Assembly (NCBI RefSeq): GCF_027579695.1
Contig: NC_083596.1
Location: 15,711,759 to 15,775,758, forward strand
From: Neoarius graeffei
Taxonomy: Eukaryota; Chordata; Actinopteri; Siluriformes; Ariidae
Reading direction: 5' to 3'
Length of the DNA stretch: 64,000 nucleotides
Of the stretch, positions 45,101 to 51,440 are shown in pieces. A model generated the notes under the pieces. It did not search any database and was not told the DNA's origin. It was given only the letters and a program-made list of their open reading frames with translations. Position 1 is the stretch's first letter. Every line of letters begins with the position of its first letter. A program made the position numbers and the translations under genes.

Positions 45101-45785
45101 GAGTACAATTCAGAACATTAGAGTGACACTTTGTGTTTTTGTCGAACATTGGAGCATTTGTATTCATTCTGAAGGTTTATTGTTATTAATATTGAATAAA
45201 AAGTAACTGGGATATATCATTGTTAATTATCATTCAAATTTTAGGTAAATTATTTTAATTTGCATCTTATACGGATTTTATAAGGGAAATACGGATTTTG
45301 GAGGTTGGTTATACAGGTTTGATTGACCAAAGGTTGACATGTATGGTAAATATTCATTTATGACTGTGGGGGAAACCGGAGCAAACCCACGCAGACATAG
45401 GGAGAACATGCAAACTCAACACAGAAAAGCCCCCGGCAGCTGCTGGGCTAGAACCCAGACCCTTCATGCTGTGAGGCGACAGTGCTAACCACTACACCAC
45501 CATTGCATCAAGGTTACTGTTTAATTGAAATGTTTAAAATGTCATTAAACTGAATGAACGGTGTGTATATCTTACATCCAGCATGTTCTTCCATCCCTCA
45601 GTGCGGCCACTAAGCAGAGGCTCGCTATGAGCCAGGCCGGCGTTGTTGATACACACGTCCACCCCTTGAAGTAGGGTCTTAATGGCAGAGAACATGGAAA
45701 GGATCTCTTCCTCATTGCACAGGTCACATTTGTACGGGATCAGGGTGCCGCTGTAGCCTGCACTCTGACACTCAGCTGCCAGCTT
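22097..45785 (-). CDS. dhrs11: DHRS11, short-chain dehydrogenase/reductase, exons 2-7 (5' partial)
   Basis: Six minus-strand exons join in frame: 45785-45576 (210 bp), 37266-37172 (95), 27770-27641 (130), 25040-24948 (93), 22298-22233 (66) and 22138-22097 (42), total 636 bp or 211 codons plus TAG. Visible SDR features, in order, are the NNAG motif (VCINNAGLA), the catalytic serine region ending INSMAGH across the exon 3/4 junction, and the YSATKY motif with catalytic Tyr and Lys. The tail matches the DHRS11 pattern [11 protein letters not shown]. Members of this family are cytosolic NADP(H)-dependent reductases acting on steroid and carbonyl substrates; that is family knowledge. The N-terminal exon with the TGxxxGIG cofactor motif was not found and should lie beyond the window end. 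Introns of 8.3, 9.4, 2.6 and 2.65 kb are filled with transposons, while the last is 94 bp. No frameshift or stop is seen, so the gene looks functional. Confidence 0.95.
22233..22298 (-). CDS. dhrs11: DHRS11 coding exon 6
   Basis: Acceptor CGCTCTTAAG, donor CAG|GTGAGC, 22 codons, phase 0. Encodes [20 protein letters not shown] plus VQ. An AATAT tandem repeat and then element D1 begin within about 100 bp upstream. Confidence 0.94.
22336..22400. repeat. (AATAT)n tandem repeat
   Basis: About 13 five-base units in the DHRS11 intron 5/6, directly at the left end of element D1. The sequence resembles the AATATA flank at the right end of D1. Confidence 0.9.
22676..22778 (+). pseudogene. First exon of element D protein, Crypton-like N-terminus
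   Basis: [20 protein letters not shown] then [14 protein letters not shown], ending at a GTGAGA donor. The TEDEIxxLLENK start followed by a short basic region resembles the N-termini of fish Crypton-type tyrosine-recombinase proteins, recalled rather than searched. D2 has a shorter, damaged version near 55561. The recombinase domain is absent from both. Confidence 0.35.
23051..23143 (+). CDS. Acidic 30-residue ORF of element E
   Basis: After an acceptor-like [28 protein letters not shown] continues [10 protein letters not shown] to a stop. The same exon is in E2 (minus, from 58338), where the stop is absent and the frame runs on as RKRACSRFVRN. Two related copies suggest a real coding exon. 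Function unknown. Confidence 0.35.
   Translation: MDSDNDSVHSESEFYYPEEEEIKENISGES
23286..24334 (+). mobile_element. Element J (ISL2EU-like?), nested in E1
   Basis: Inverted termini TGAGGTATTTCAC...GTGAAATACCTCA with AT immediately outside both ends. Near the left end a short open frame starts [20 protein letters not shown] and continues [20 protein letters not shown], resembling the start of the YqaJ-type proteins. The middle is the GCTGG/CTAG minisatellite. Confidence 0.5.
23684..24146. repeat. Compound minisatellite, about 12 units of 34-50 bp
   Basis: Units begin CTCCGGGGC, then a variable number of GGCT repeats, then GGCGCTAG and a variable number of CTAG repeats. I count 12 CTCCGGGG cores. 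The array is bracketed by inverted TTTACTAGTTTACTGAG and CTCAGTAAACTAGTAAA. Confidence 0.95.
24461..24606. repeat. Terminal hairpin of element E1
   Basis: Arms TTATTTACCAGCTTAAGGTC... and ...CCCAGCTGGTAAATAA pair over about 47 bases each with some mismatches, e.g. GTGAAATACTGTGACCTCGG with CCTCGGTCACGGTATTTCAC. Confidence 0.8.
24792..24891. repeat. Terminal hairpin of element D1
   Basis: Arms GTTATTCCACTCAATCTCGT and the reverse of CGATTTTGTGGAATAAC, including CGTACA/TGTACG; same hairpin at 56578-56677. Confidence 0.8.
24948..25040 (-). CDS. dhrs11: DHRS11 coding exon 5
   Basis: Acceptor GGGAACAG, donor AAG|GTGAGC, 31 codons, phase 0 at both ends. Encodes [20 protein letters not shown] followed by [11 protein letters not shown], the SDR substrate-loop region. 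Repeat D1 ends 51 bp downstream of the donor. Confidence 0.95.
25520..27125 (+). mobile_element. Tc1-like element family A, copy A3
   Basis: 1.6 kb, family A termini, TA on both sides, inside element R. Confidence 0.92.
25884..26905 (+). pseudogene. Tc1 transposase, family A3, broken
   Basis: [20 protein letters not shown] and the DNA-binding half are open until a one-base deletion near 26161 (ACATTGCTAATG where other copies have ACATTGGCTAATG). A stop follows around 26234. The catalytic half is open from 26297: [33 protein letters not shown], ending GGHTRY. Confidence 0.92.
27641..27770 (-). CDS. dhrs11: DHRS11 coding exon 4 (YxxxK exon)
   Basis: Acceptor GTGTGCAG supplies the T that completes the catalytic Ser codon split with exon 3. 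The exon encodes [20 protein letters not shown] and continues [20 protein letters not shown], ending IRAT at the GTGACA donor. YSATKY holds the catalytic Tyr-x-x-x-Lys. The terminal repeat of element R ends only about 31 bp downstream of the donor. Confidence 0.95.
28190..29131 (-). pseudogene. Tc1 transposase, family B2, broken
   Basis: Same protein as B1. The DNA-binding part ([37 protein letters not shown]) and catalytic part ([38 protein letters not shown]) are in different frames. A deletion of roughly 30 bp near 28715 removes part of the first catalytic region, and a 14-bp deletion removes the C-terminal ETYPKRLA equivalent. Confidence 0.9.
29907..30002 (+). pseudogene. THAP-finger start of element K protein
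   Basis: [20 protein letters not shown] then [11 protein letters not shown] and a stop. MVRxC...PGCSN...FHR is the C2 half of a THAP domain. It is cut off shortly before hAT L. Confidence 0.6.
30024..30936. mobile_element. hAT element L, nested in K
   Basis: Ends TAGTGATG...CATCACTA with an exact 8-bp duplication AAACAATG on both sides. Subterminal GAGCCGGCTC and AGAGCCG motifs near both ends. Non-coding; holds a (GA)n run at 30150-30194. Confidence 0.85.
31073..31257 (-). repeat. tRNA-derived SINE, other family, in the K right arm
   Basis: Minus-strand copy: GTGGCTCAGGTGGTTAAGGC (A box) and GGGTTCGATTCC (B box), T-rich tail. Target duplication ATATATCACTC on both sides. Confidence 0.85.
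31968..32363. mobile_element. hAT-type MITE nested in element T
   Basis: Ends CACGGGCGCAGATA and TATCTGCGCCCCTG are inverted. Flanks CGCATAAT and CGCATGAC match at 5 to 6 of 8 positions, consistent with a worn 8-bp duplication. Confidence 0.65.
32364..32523 (+). pseudogene. Myb/SANT-like exon fragment of Harbinger T
   Basis: [20 protein letters not shown] then [12 protein letters not shown] is the start of the Myb/SANT-like DNA-binding protein typical of Harbinger elements (WxxxEVxxLLxIW...LDGSYRN). The reading ends soon after, and the transposase is absent. Confidence 0.55.
32725..33114. repeat. Unclassified interspersed repeat with (ACAA)n tail
   Basis: Starts near CTCGGTAGAGTGCATACCTC; contains CACCAAATTTCATCAAAATC; ends with an (AAAC)n run and CCTTCTCCAACAAAGTGGG. 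Seen often in fish; class not determined. Confidence 0.4.
33115..33490 (+). repeat. SINE, near complete
   Basis: Complete head-to-tail copy with GATGAGATGA tail. ATTTTGTCTA on both sides is the target duplication. Confidence 0.9.
33870..34140. repeat. Possible LTR-retrotransposon fragment in M
   Basis: GGTTGGGAGACGGATGTAAG followed by AATCCAGAACGGCAGGCAAA and CAGGCAATAGGTCGAGCGAG looks like a fish Gypsy-type LTR-adjacent sequence. No coding domain; weak. Confidence 0.25.
34290..35169 (+). mobile_element. Element U, copy U1 (BED finger, 6-bp target), in hAT M
   Basis: Inverted termini CATACATGTCAACCCCT and AGGGGTTGACATGTATG. Flanks CGCACC and CGCACA (5 of 6). Interior holds a BED-finger exon and repeated TACGGATTT near the ends. 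Confidence 0.65.
34615..34916 (+). pseudogene. BED-type zinc-finger transposase fragment in U1
   Basis: [20 protein letters not shown] then [12 protein letters not shown]. After a one-base shift near 34790 another frame gives [20 protein letters not shown]. CxxC and HxxxxxH spacing fits a BED finger (hAT-like proteins). Frame broken, no catalytic region. Confidence 0.55.
35342..36426. mobile_element. Element N, TTAA-flanked (Kolobok-like), with a SINE inside
   Basis: Ends AGTGCATATC...GATATGCACT with TTAA on both sides. Net length about 0.7 kb, non-coding. Kolobok and piggyBac share TTAA; the purine start favours Kolobok, an inference. Confidence 0.65.
35722..36098 (-). repeat. SINE with 15-bp target duplication
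   Basis: Complete minus-strand copy. TAATTACGTGATAAT on both sides (35707-35721 and 36099-36113), exact. Confidence 0.95.
36673..37041 (+). repeat. SINE, diverged copy
   Basis: Plus-strand copy with many substitutions and GATGGATGGAT tail. Confidence 0.8.
37172..37266 (-). CDS. dhrs11: DHRS11 coding exon 3
   Basis: Acceptor CTCCTTTTTAG precedes GTG AAC GTT CTC; the exon ends in AACAG before GTCTGA, leaving phase 2. It encodes [18 protein letters not shown] and then [13 protein letters not shown], the stretch before the catalytic serine. Lengths and phases fit both neighbours. Confidence 0.95.
37267..37951. other. DHRS11 intron 2/3, no repeat recognised
   Basis: No exon or element recognised. 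Confidence 0.4.
37952..38170. repeat. Two-copy tandem duplication, unit about 112 bp
   Basis: GGGAGCTATG...CAATCTCAAAATGCAAGACG...GACAAATACTG...CGCCCACGGA occurs twice, about 112 bp apart, with a few mismatches. Confidence 0.85.
38277..38833 (+). mobile_element. 5' fragment of a hAT (TTF-finger type) element
   Basis: Begins CAGTGTTGCCAGATTGGGCG, with an inverted ATCTGGCAACA at about 38376, and contains the transposase start at 38630. No 3' end found. Confidence 0.45.
38630..38833 (+). pseudogene. N-terminus of a TTF-type hAT transposase
   Basis: [20 protein letters not shown] then [33 protein letters not shown]-x-x-x-K-E-x-G-x-P-x-P followed by R-S-F-x-x-x-W-x-x-x-x-W-L-T is typical of the start of TTF-finger hAT transposases. 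It stops just before the expected Cys-rich finger. Confidence 0.5.
39021..39391 (-). repeat. SINE with 12-bp target duplication
   Basis: Complete minus-strand copy; ATGCCACAATTT on both sides (39009-39020 and 39392-39403). Confidence 0.95.
39425..39860. repeat. Unclassified repeat ending GGACGGACGGACGG
   Basis: Contains GTCAAGTTTCGTGAAATTCC and a GACG repeat, ending CTTTGGGCCTTTCGGCCAGC. Similar tails occur at 56260-56290. Class unknown. Confidence 0.4.
39861..40983. other. No gene; one SINE-like fragment
   Basis: 40236-40460 (TGTCCAGGGAACACTCAGTG ... GGTAATTTAGCCTCGCCAAT) is an old inverted SINE-like piece related to 55240-55410. (CA)n at 40572-40590. Otherwise nothing seen. Confidence 0.4.
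40984..41395 (+). repeat. SINE with alternative tail
   Basis: Head 40984-41163 matches the main SINE, then switches to a different tail (CCTAACCCCCAACTGCTCCC, (TG)n, AATAAAGACTTCTTGG), so it is a composite or second subfamily. Confidence 0.7.
41396..42840. other. No confident gene; possible old MITE
   Basis: Near 41865-42720 a stretch begins AGGGGTTGCACAGACTAATC and later has GTCAACGTTGACTC, reminiscent of hAT termini, but no clear pair. An open frame near 42150 is unrecognised. Confidence 0.3.
42842..43200 (-). repeat. SINE with 11-bp target duplication
   Basis: Minus-strand copy; GACATTCTAAT on both sides (42831-42841 and 43201-43211). Confidence 0.95.
43298..44652 (+). mobile_element. 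hAT element V, nested in U2
   Basis: Exact 8-bp duplication TATACGGA (43290-43297, 44653-44660). Ends CAACGGCGCTTTA and TAAAGTGCCCCTG are inverted. It carries a transposase first exon at 43617. Confidence 0.8.
43617..43674 (+). pseudogene. First exon of hAT V protein (ZMYM1/TTF-like)
   Basis: [19 protein letters not shown] ending at a GTAATG donor. MKRSxxSGAxKRKxKRE is the usual start of fish ZMYM1-like hAT transposases. No downstream exon remains in V. Confidence 0.5.
45362..45512 (-). repeat. SINE fragment
   Basis: 5' part of the main SINE, minus, with short deletions. Confidence 0.75.
45576..45785 (-). CDS. dhrs11: DHRS11 coding exon 2 (NNAG exon)
   Basis: The exon starts AAG CTG GCA after a TTTCTCTCTGCAG acceptor and ends ATG CTG GAT before GTAAGA, phase 0 at both ends, 70 codons. 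It encodes [10 protein letters not shown] at its start and GWKNMLD at its end, with the SDR structural motif NNAG near the middle. The exon numbering assumes the usual single upstream coding exon. A 123-bp hairpin of repeat family Q starts about 50 bp upstream of the acceptor. Confidence 0.95.
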
Positions 45786-45837
45786 CTGCAGAGAGAAACA
45801 AAAAAAGAGAGTAAAATATACAGTATATATAGAGGAT

Positions 45838-45960
45838 ATTACACGGTTGTGTGAAGATATGAAGTTTATCTTCAAGTGGTGAACATATTTCACGAGTGAA
45901 CGACTGAAAATATTTTCAACACAAGAAGATAAACTTCATATCTTCGCACCACTGTGTAAT
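45838..45960. repeat. Hairpin at the left side of element Q
   Basis: Arms ATTACACGGTTGTGTGAAGA...TTATCTTC and GAAGATAAACTTCATATCTT...GTGTAAT pair over about 36 bases, with a roughly 50-bp loop. Confidence 0.85.
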
Positions 45961-46843
45961 GTTCTTTATATCATATGGACACATCCACAAAACATACAGT
46001 ATGCAAGTTAATCAAAAGAATTTTAATTTTGAACCGGTTTGCGCGTCTAGTCAGTGGGAAAACACTGGGAGTGACATCACCGGAGTGAAATATCGGTGAT
46101 TATTATACATACAGGACACTTTTTCATGGAATAAAAACATGTATTCTATTCCCTTCTAGAGGGTTTCATTCATTTGGCTTGACAGCATGCAATATTGTTA
46201 GCATATTGCTTATCCTATGTGTATTATGTCACTCTACCCAATGGAGAATGAGCATGCAATACTGTTACAATATTGCACGTTGTCAAGACAACATGACGTC
46301 ACACGTCAGAGCTCATGCAAATATCCAATGACATGGCATATGTTTAGAAAATCAGCAATTTAACCACCATAACCCTTTGAAAAACTCTGTAAATATCAGC
46401 TAAAACTATCAAAGTTCTTAAATAATATTTAGGATGGCTATTGTTTTGCTGTTTTGTGGATTTTAGCATACATTTCTGTGGCTTGTGGCAATAATATAGA
46501 ATTGTACATGATCAAAGTTGATTTTAGCTTGGGGTTTACATTATAAGAAAGAAAGACTGACAGTGATGTATTAGGTTGGTTACAAATTGGTTCAACTTCT
46601 TCACATCTGTAAAATACAGGCCTAGGTGAAATCTCTGGGAGTGGTTTTGATGTATTACATGTTGCTTTATTTTTGCATGGTGAGGTTGACATTTACATGG
46701 AATTGCCCAAAACTTTTCTGCTGCACATGCACAGAATCATTTTTTTGTCCACTGGGAAAGGGAAAAGACAAGGCTAATCCAATGCTACTGTGAGGATTAG
46801 CTATGCTATAATTAAGCACTAAATAAATCAACTAAAAACTGAA

Positions 46844-46987
46844 ACTAAAGACGCGCTGAACACCCGAAAGGCTACTAAAACTTCATTAGATATTCTTCAT
46901 GCATATTTACAAGAGAAAAACATACCAACGGACATCAAAAAACTGGAAAAGAGACACACCGGAGATGTAAAACTTCTGCACTATCGA
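46844..46987 (+). pseudogene. Crypton-like recombinase fragment, left arm of Q
   Basis: TKDALNTRKATKTSLDILHA then YLQEKNIPTDIKKLEKRH. N-T-x-K/R-A-T-K-x-x-L-x-x-x-x-x-Y-L-x-E-K is the SAM-like N-terminal pattern of Crypton tyrosine-recombinase proteins, recalled from the family. A mirror copy is on minus at 48590-48450 with one stop. No catalytic R-H-R-Y region found. Confidence 0.5.
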
Positions 46988-47383
46988 GTGACTGTGACAG
47001 TTTGTAAACAAACATGGTAGCCATGTTTGCTTCGTTAAAAACGGAAGATGTTGAGAGAATTTTGGCTGCCAGGTCACTCCATTGTGTGTAGTTGTCGATG
47101 TTGATTTTAAAAGTAACTGAGCAAATTACACAAGGAAATGAATGCTTAAGTCTGAATGAAAAATACTGTGGCGAGTGTGGGTAGAAGAAGAGTCTGGAGA
47201 CAGAAATCTTAGTTTCTTGGTCGTTAGCCTGTGCTACTTGCTCTCCATAGCACTGCTTTATTAGCATTCGCTAACACTACTGATGAACGCTACACCAGCT
47301 GGAAGGTGACTTCACTGCCGCGCTGACGGTGCCGACTCGCAGGTAAGCTAGATTGCTGATATCAAGAGAGTATGTATATATCA

Positions 47384-47703
47384 TAATAATAATACTGGCT
47401 GGCTTTTTTCATGGTATATCAGATATATTCCATTCAGCTAGCATGATATTGAACGCGTCAAAGATGTGTCGTCAATTTGCTCACGAGTGACAAATAGAGA
47501 TTTATGTCACGGTTTTGGTTCTCCATGTCCCAGATGTAGCTTGAATGAAAAACACACATGGTATATTTAAATAATATTGGCTGGCGTTGAGTGGTATATC
47601 AGATATATTCCATTCAGCTAGCATGAGCTTGAACGAGTCGAAGACGAGTTCAATATTGTGCTAGCTGAATGGAATATATTTGATAGACCACGAAAAAAGT
47701 CAG
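47384..47703. mobile_element. Fold-back MITE P in the Q spacer
   Basis: GGCTGGCTTTTTTCATGGTA, TATTCCATTCAGCTAGC and their inverse (GCTAGCTGAATGGAATATAT ... AAAAAGTCAGCC) bracket about 320 bp. An inner third copy of the arm lies at 47595-47635. A solo arm is at 16010-16070. Confidence 0.65.
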
Positions 47704-47869
47704 CCAATGTTATTATTATTATTATAGTACATACACACTCTTCATATCAGCATACTTGAAGGCCAGCGCTAGTTTACTCGTGACTCGGTGCTGTTAGTGC
47801 GGCAGTCCAGTTGCTTCTAGCTGGTGTAGTGTTAGTGCAGGCCAATGCTAGTGCAGTCAAGCCAAATAT

Positions 47870-48243
47870 CTCAGCTCATTATCTCTAGCCGCTTTATCCT
47901 GTTCTACAGGGTCGCAGGCAAGCTGGAGCCTCTCCCAGCTGACTACGGGCGAAAGGCGGGGTACACCCTGGACAAGTCGCCAGGTCATCACAGGGCTGAC
48001 ACATAGACACAGACAACCATTCACACTCACATTCACACCTACGGTCAATTTAGAGTCACCAGTTAACCTAACCTGCATGTCTTTGGACTGTGGGGGAAAC
48101 CGGAGCACCCGGAGGAAACCCACGCAGACACGGGGAGAACATGCAAACTCCGCACAGAAAGGCCCTCGCCGGCCACGGGGCTCGAACCCGGACCTTCTTG
48201 CTGTGAGGCGACAGTGCTAACCACTACACTACCGTGCCGTCCC
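47870..48243 (-). repeat. SINE with 11-bp target duplication
   Basis: Minus-strand copy; AAGCCAAATAT on both sides (47859-47869 and 48244-48254). Followed by (ATT)n at 48250-48285. Confidence 0.95.
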
Positions 48244-48749
48244 AAGCCAAATATTATTATTATCATTATTATTATTATTATTATATTCTCCCTGTGTAAT
48301 TTACTCAGTTACTTTTAAAATCAACATTGACAACTACACACAATGGAGCGACCTGGCAGCCAAAATTCTCTCAAAATCTTCTGCTTTTAACGAAGCAAAC
48401 CTGGCGGCCATGTTTGTTTACAAATTGTCACAGTCACTTGCTAGCATGAAAGTTTTACATTTCTGATGTGTCTCTTTTCCAGCTTTTTTATGTCCATTGG
48501 CATGTTTTTCTCTTGTAAATACGCATGAAGAATATCTAATGAAGTTTTAGTAGCCTTTTAGATGTTCAGCGCGTCTTTAGTTTCGGTTTATTTATTTAGT
48601 GCTTAAACTTAGCACTGGATTAGCCTTGTCTTCTCTCTTTCCCGGCCGATAAAGAAATGATTGCGTGCATGCGCAACAGAAAAGTTTTGTCATTGGATCT
48701 TCGCATCAGCTCCGATGTGTGCCGTCGTGTTGTCTTGACAACATGCGAT

Positions 48750-49431
48750 CTTCTTCTTCTTCTTTTGGCTGCTCCTGATTAGGAGTCACCACAGCGGATC
48801 TTTTGTCTCCATTGCTCCCTGTCTTCCACATCCTTCTCTACCACACCTGCCACTTTCATGTCCTCTTTCACCGCATCCATGTATCTCCTCTTTGGCCTTC
48901 CTTGTTTTTATTTGCCTGGCAGCTCCATCCTCAACATTCTCCTTCCAACATGCTCTGCATCTCTTCTCAGGATGTGTCCATACCATCTCAGTCTCATCTC
49001 TCTGCTTAATTCCCAAGTTCTCCACATGTGCTGTCCCTCTGATGTGCTCGTTCCTTATCCTGTCCAACCTCGTCACTCCCATCGCAAACCTTAACATCCT
49101 CAACTCCGCCACCTCCAACTTTGCCTCCTGTCTCTTCGTTAAGGATACGGTCTCCAATCCATACATCACAGCTGGTCTCACTACTGTCTTATACATCTTA
49201 CCTTTCACTTTTGCTGGGACTTTCCGAACACAAATGACTCCCGAAATCCTTCTCGAACTGCTCCACCCTGCCTGCACTCTCTTTCTCACCTCACTATCGC
49301 AGCCCCCAGTTTCCTGCACAGTTAACCCCAGGTACTTGAATTCACCAACTTTCTTTACGTCTACTCCTTGCATCTTCACTACACTCTCATCCCCATTCTC
49401 ACTGATGCACATGGATTCTGATTGTATTCAG
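48750..49431 (-). mobile_element. 5'-truncated LINE insertion (RTE-like) with 18-bp target duplication
   Basis: Flanked by GTCTTGACAACATGCGAT (48732-48749) and GTCTTGACAATGTGCGAT (49432-49449). The minus-strand frame from 49412 reads EFKYLGLTVQETGGCDSEVR, KVKGKMYKTVVRPAVMYGLE, ELRMLRFAMGVTRLDRIRNE, then shifts frame toward the basic C-terminus. The 3' end is a short AGA repeat. Same family as 5195-5950. Confidence 0.85.
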
Positions 49432-49622
49432 GTCTTGACAATGTGCGATATTATAACAATATTGCATTTTGATTGTCCACTGGGGAGAGTGGCGTAATAC
49501 AGGGAGGATAAGCGATATGATAAGAATATTGCATGTCATCTATAAACCCACTAGAAGGGAATAGAATACATGTTTTTATTCCATGGAAAAAGTGGTATGT
49601 ATAATAATTCCCAGTAAAACAC

Positions 49623-50500
49623 TCATGTCTATATAATATAGTATTCTGTATAAGGTAAGTATGTCAATTTGTAGTATTCGGAATCTAGAACAAACAAAGG
49701 TAGAGTCAATGAGGCTAGCTGTTTTGGAACTTAAAATACAAACAAATACAGCATTTCTGAGATCTAAACAAATGCACACACTTGGATGCTAGTGTCGAAA
49801 CATCTCCTTGTTCTGATTGGAGGTTCACATCATTTGATTGTTTTCCCTCCAGAATCTGCACCACTACTGTCTGGAACCCAATTTCTGCCAGGCAGCATTT
49901 CATTTTTGTCAAAATTCTGAAGTGTTATCTTAATATTCTGATATCATATCCAAATTTCTGACTTAACATTCTAACTTATCTTAAATTTGTTTCGCGTATC
50001 TCAGAATCTGACTTGCTTCAAAGATTTGTCTTATTACCTCAGAATTCTGACATATAACCTCAACATTTTGAGTAGTAACTGAGTAATAATTTTAAAAGTT
50101 AATAAAACAGATAATAAGTCAACATTTTTAAGGTAATAAGTCAGATATATTTTTTCTACCTGGCGTAGATGGGCTTCCATACCACAGATACAAGATCAAC
50201 AATCTTTTTGAGAAGGTTCCATTTCTGCTGCAAACTTTGTAAAGTCTTATCAGCTTCAGCGGTTTATATCAAGAAGCTACACTTGTAAAATTAAAAAAAA
50301 AAAAATCATCCACTGTATCTTTTGCTTTTAAATGATGAGGTCAACTTTATTTGTAATTCAAAGGTAAGGTTTTTCAAATGCACAATGCACTTCCTGGTCA
50401 TGCAGAACAAATTCAAAATGAAAAGAACAATATGAGCTAAAAGCAAACTAGAAGGATGACAGCAACCAGTCACAAGTGTTGGCAGGCAAAACAAACCTCG
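49623..50500. other. No gene seen
   Basis: AT-rich, no recognised element. Confidence 0.5.
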
Positions 50501-50924
50501 CCCAGCAGCACTTATTTTATACCTATATGCTGATAATGGTAATATTTCTCAATCATCAGCTGTCAGGTTATAGTCTTATGAACATCCATGACCTTGAGTT
50601 TGACATTTCAAATTCATTCAAGATCAAAGATCATGGTGCCAAATGAAAGCCCATATGGCACTTCCTATAAGTTGATAATGGTAAACATCTGTCTACCATC
50701 AACTGTTTTCAAGTTATAGCCCTCTGAAAATCCGTGACCTTGAGTTTGACCATTCAAGGCCACTCAAGGTCAAAGATCATGGTGCCAAATAAAAGGCCAT
50801 ATGGGAGTTCCTATACACTCATAATAGTAAACATTTGTCTATCGGCAACCGTTTTTGAGTTAGAATGGAAAATGTTATTTTGACCAAAAGGTTGACCTTT
50901 CCCTTCACCCAATCAAATCAAAGT

Positions 50925-51199
50925 CCTTCCCACGCCATGTGGCGCATAAGGTGGCGCCGATCTCCATTTCCGTAGCCCTCGGCCTCTCGCCTATTACATA
51001 GCTAGGGTTACGGTGAGGGGCTAGTCCTCTGGTAACTGTGAGAGTTTGACTCCCCACTTGCATCTGTATTGCAGCATGCCTTGCCAAATGGCAGTAGGTA
51101 CCATTTTTATGATGGTCTTTGGTATGACCGGACCGTGAGTAGAACTCGTGACCTCCCAATCGAGAAGCGGACACGCTAACCACTAGGCCAACTCACGGT
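50925..51199 (-). repeat. tRNA-derived SINE, third family
   Basis: Minus-strand copy: head CCGTGAGTTGGCCTAGTGGT with TTAGCGTGTCC (A box) and a B-box-like GGTCACGAGTTCTACTC; inside the GACCTT repeat. Confidence 0.7.
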
Positions 51200-51440
51200 A
51201 TAACCTTGACCCAATTACCCCAAAATCTAATGAGGTAATTTCCCACCTACCCTGAAATTTTGAAGTCAATCGGTGCAACCGTCTAGACGCTAGTTTGTTA
51301 ACAGGCAGACACACACACACACACAAACGAACAAAACAAACAAGGTCAAAGGTCATGGTGCCAAATGAAAGCCCATATATGACTTCCTATATGTTGATAA
51401 TGATAAACATCTCTCGATCTCTAACCGTTTTTGAGTTAGA

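Larger units (their letters stand above)
43276..45345 (+). mobile_element. Element U, copy U2, with hAT V nested inside
   Basis: Termini CATACATGTCAACC and GGTTGACATGTATG with exact 6-bp flanks GTAAAT. Right portion keeps the TACGGATTT motifs and a frame ([20 protein letters not shown]) that may be a C-terminal transposase piece. Confidence 0.7.
46085..49622. mobile_element. Element Q: 1-kb inverted arms, Crypton-like coding remnants
   Basis: Left arm 46085-47146 and right arm 48284-49622 are inverted copies (e.g. ATGGAATAAAAACATGTATT at both outer ends). The left arm has a 376-bp insertion (46333-46708), the right arm a LINE insertion (48750-49431). The spacer contains MITE P and a SINE. 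Confidence 0.7.

Noticed and set aside
46935..47267. 110-codon minus-strand frame in the Q left arm
   Set aside because: Overlaps the opposite-strand Crypton-like fragment and lacks known motifs; probably chance.
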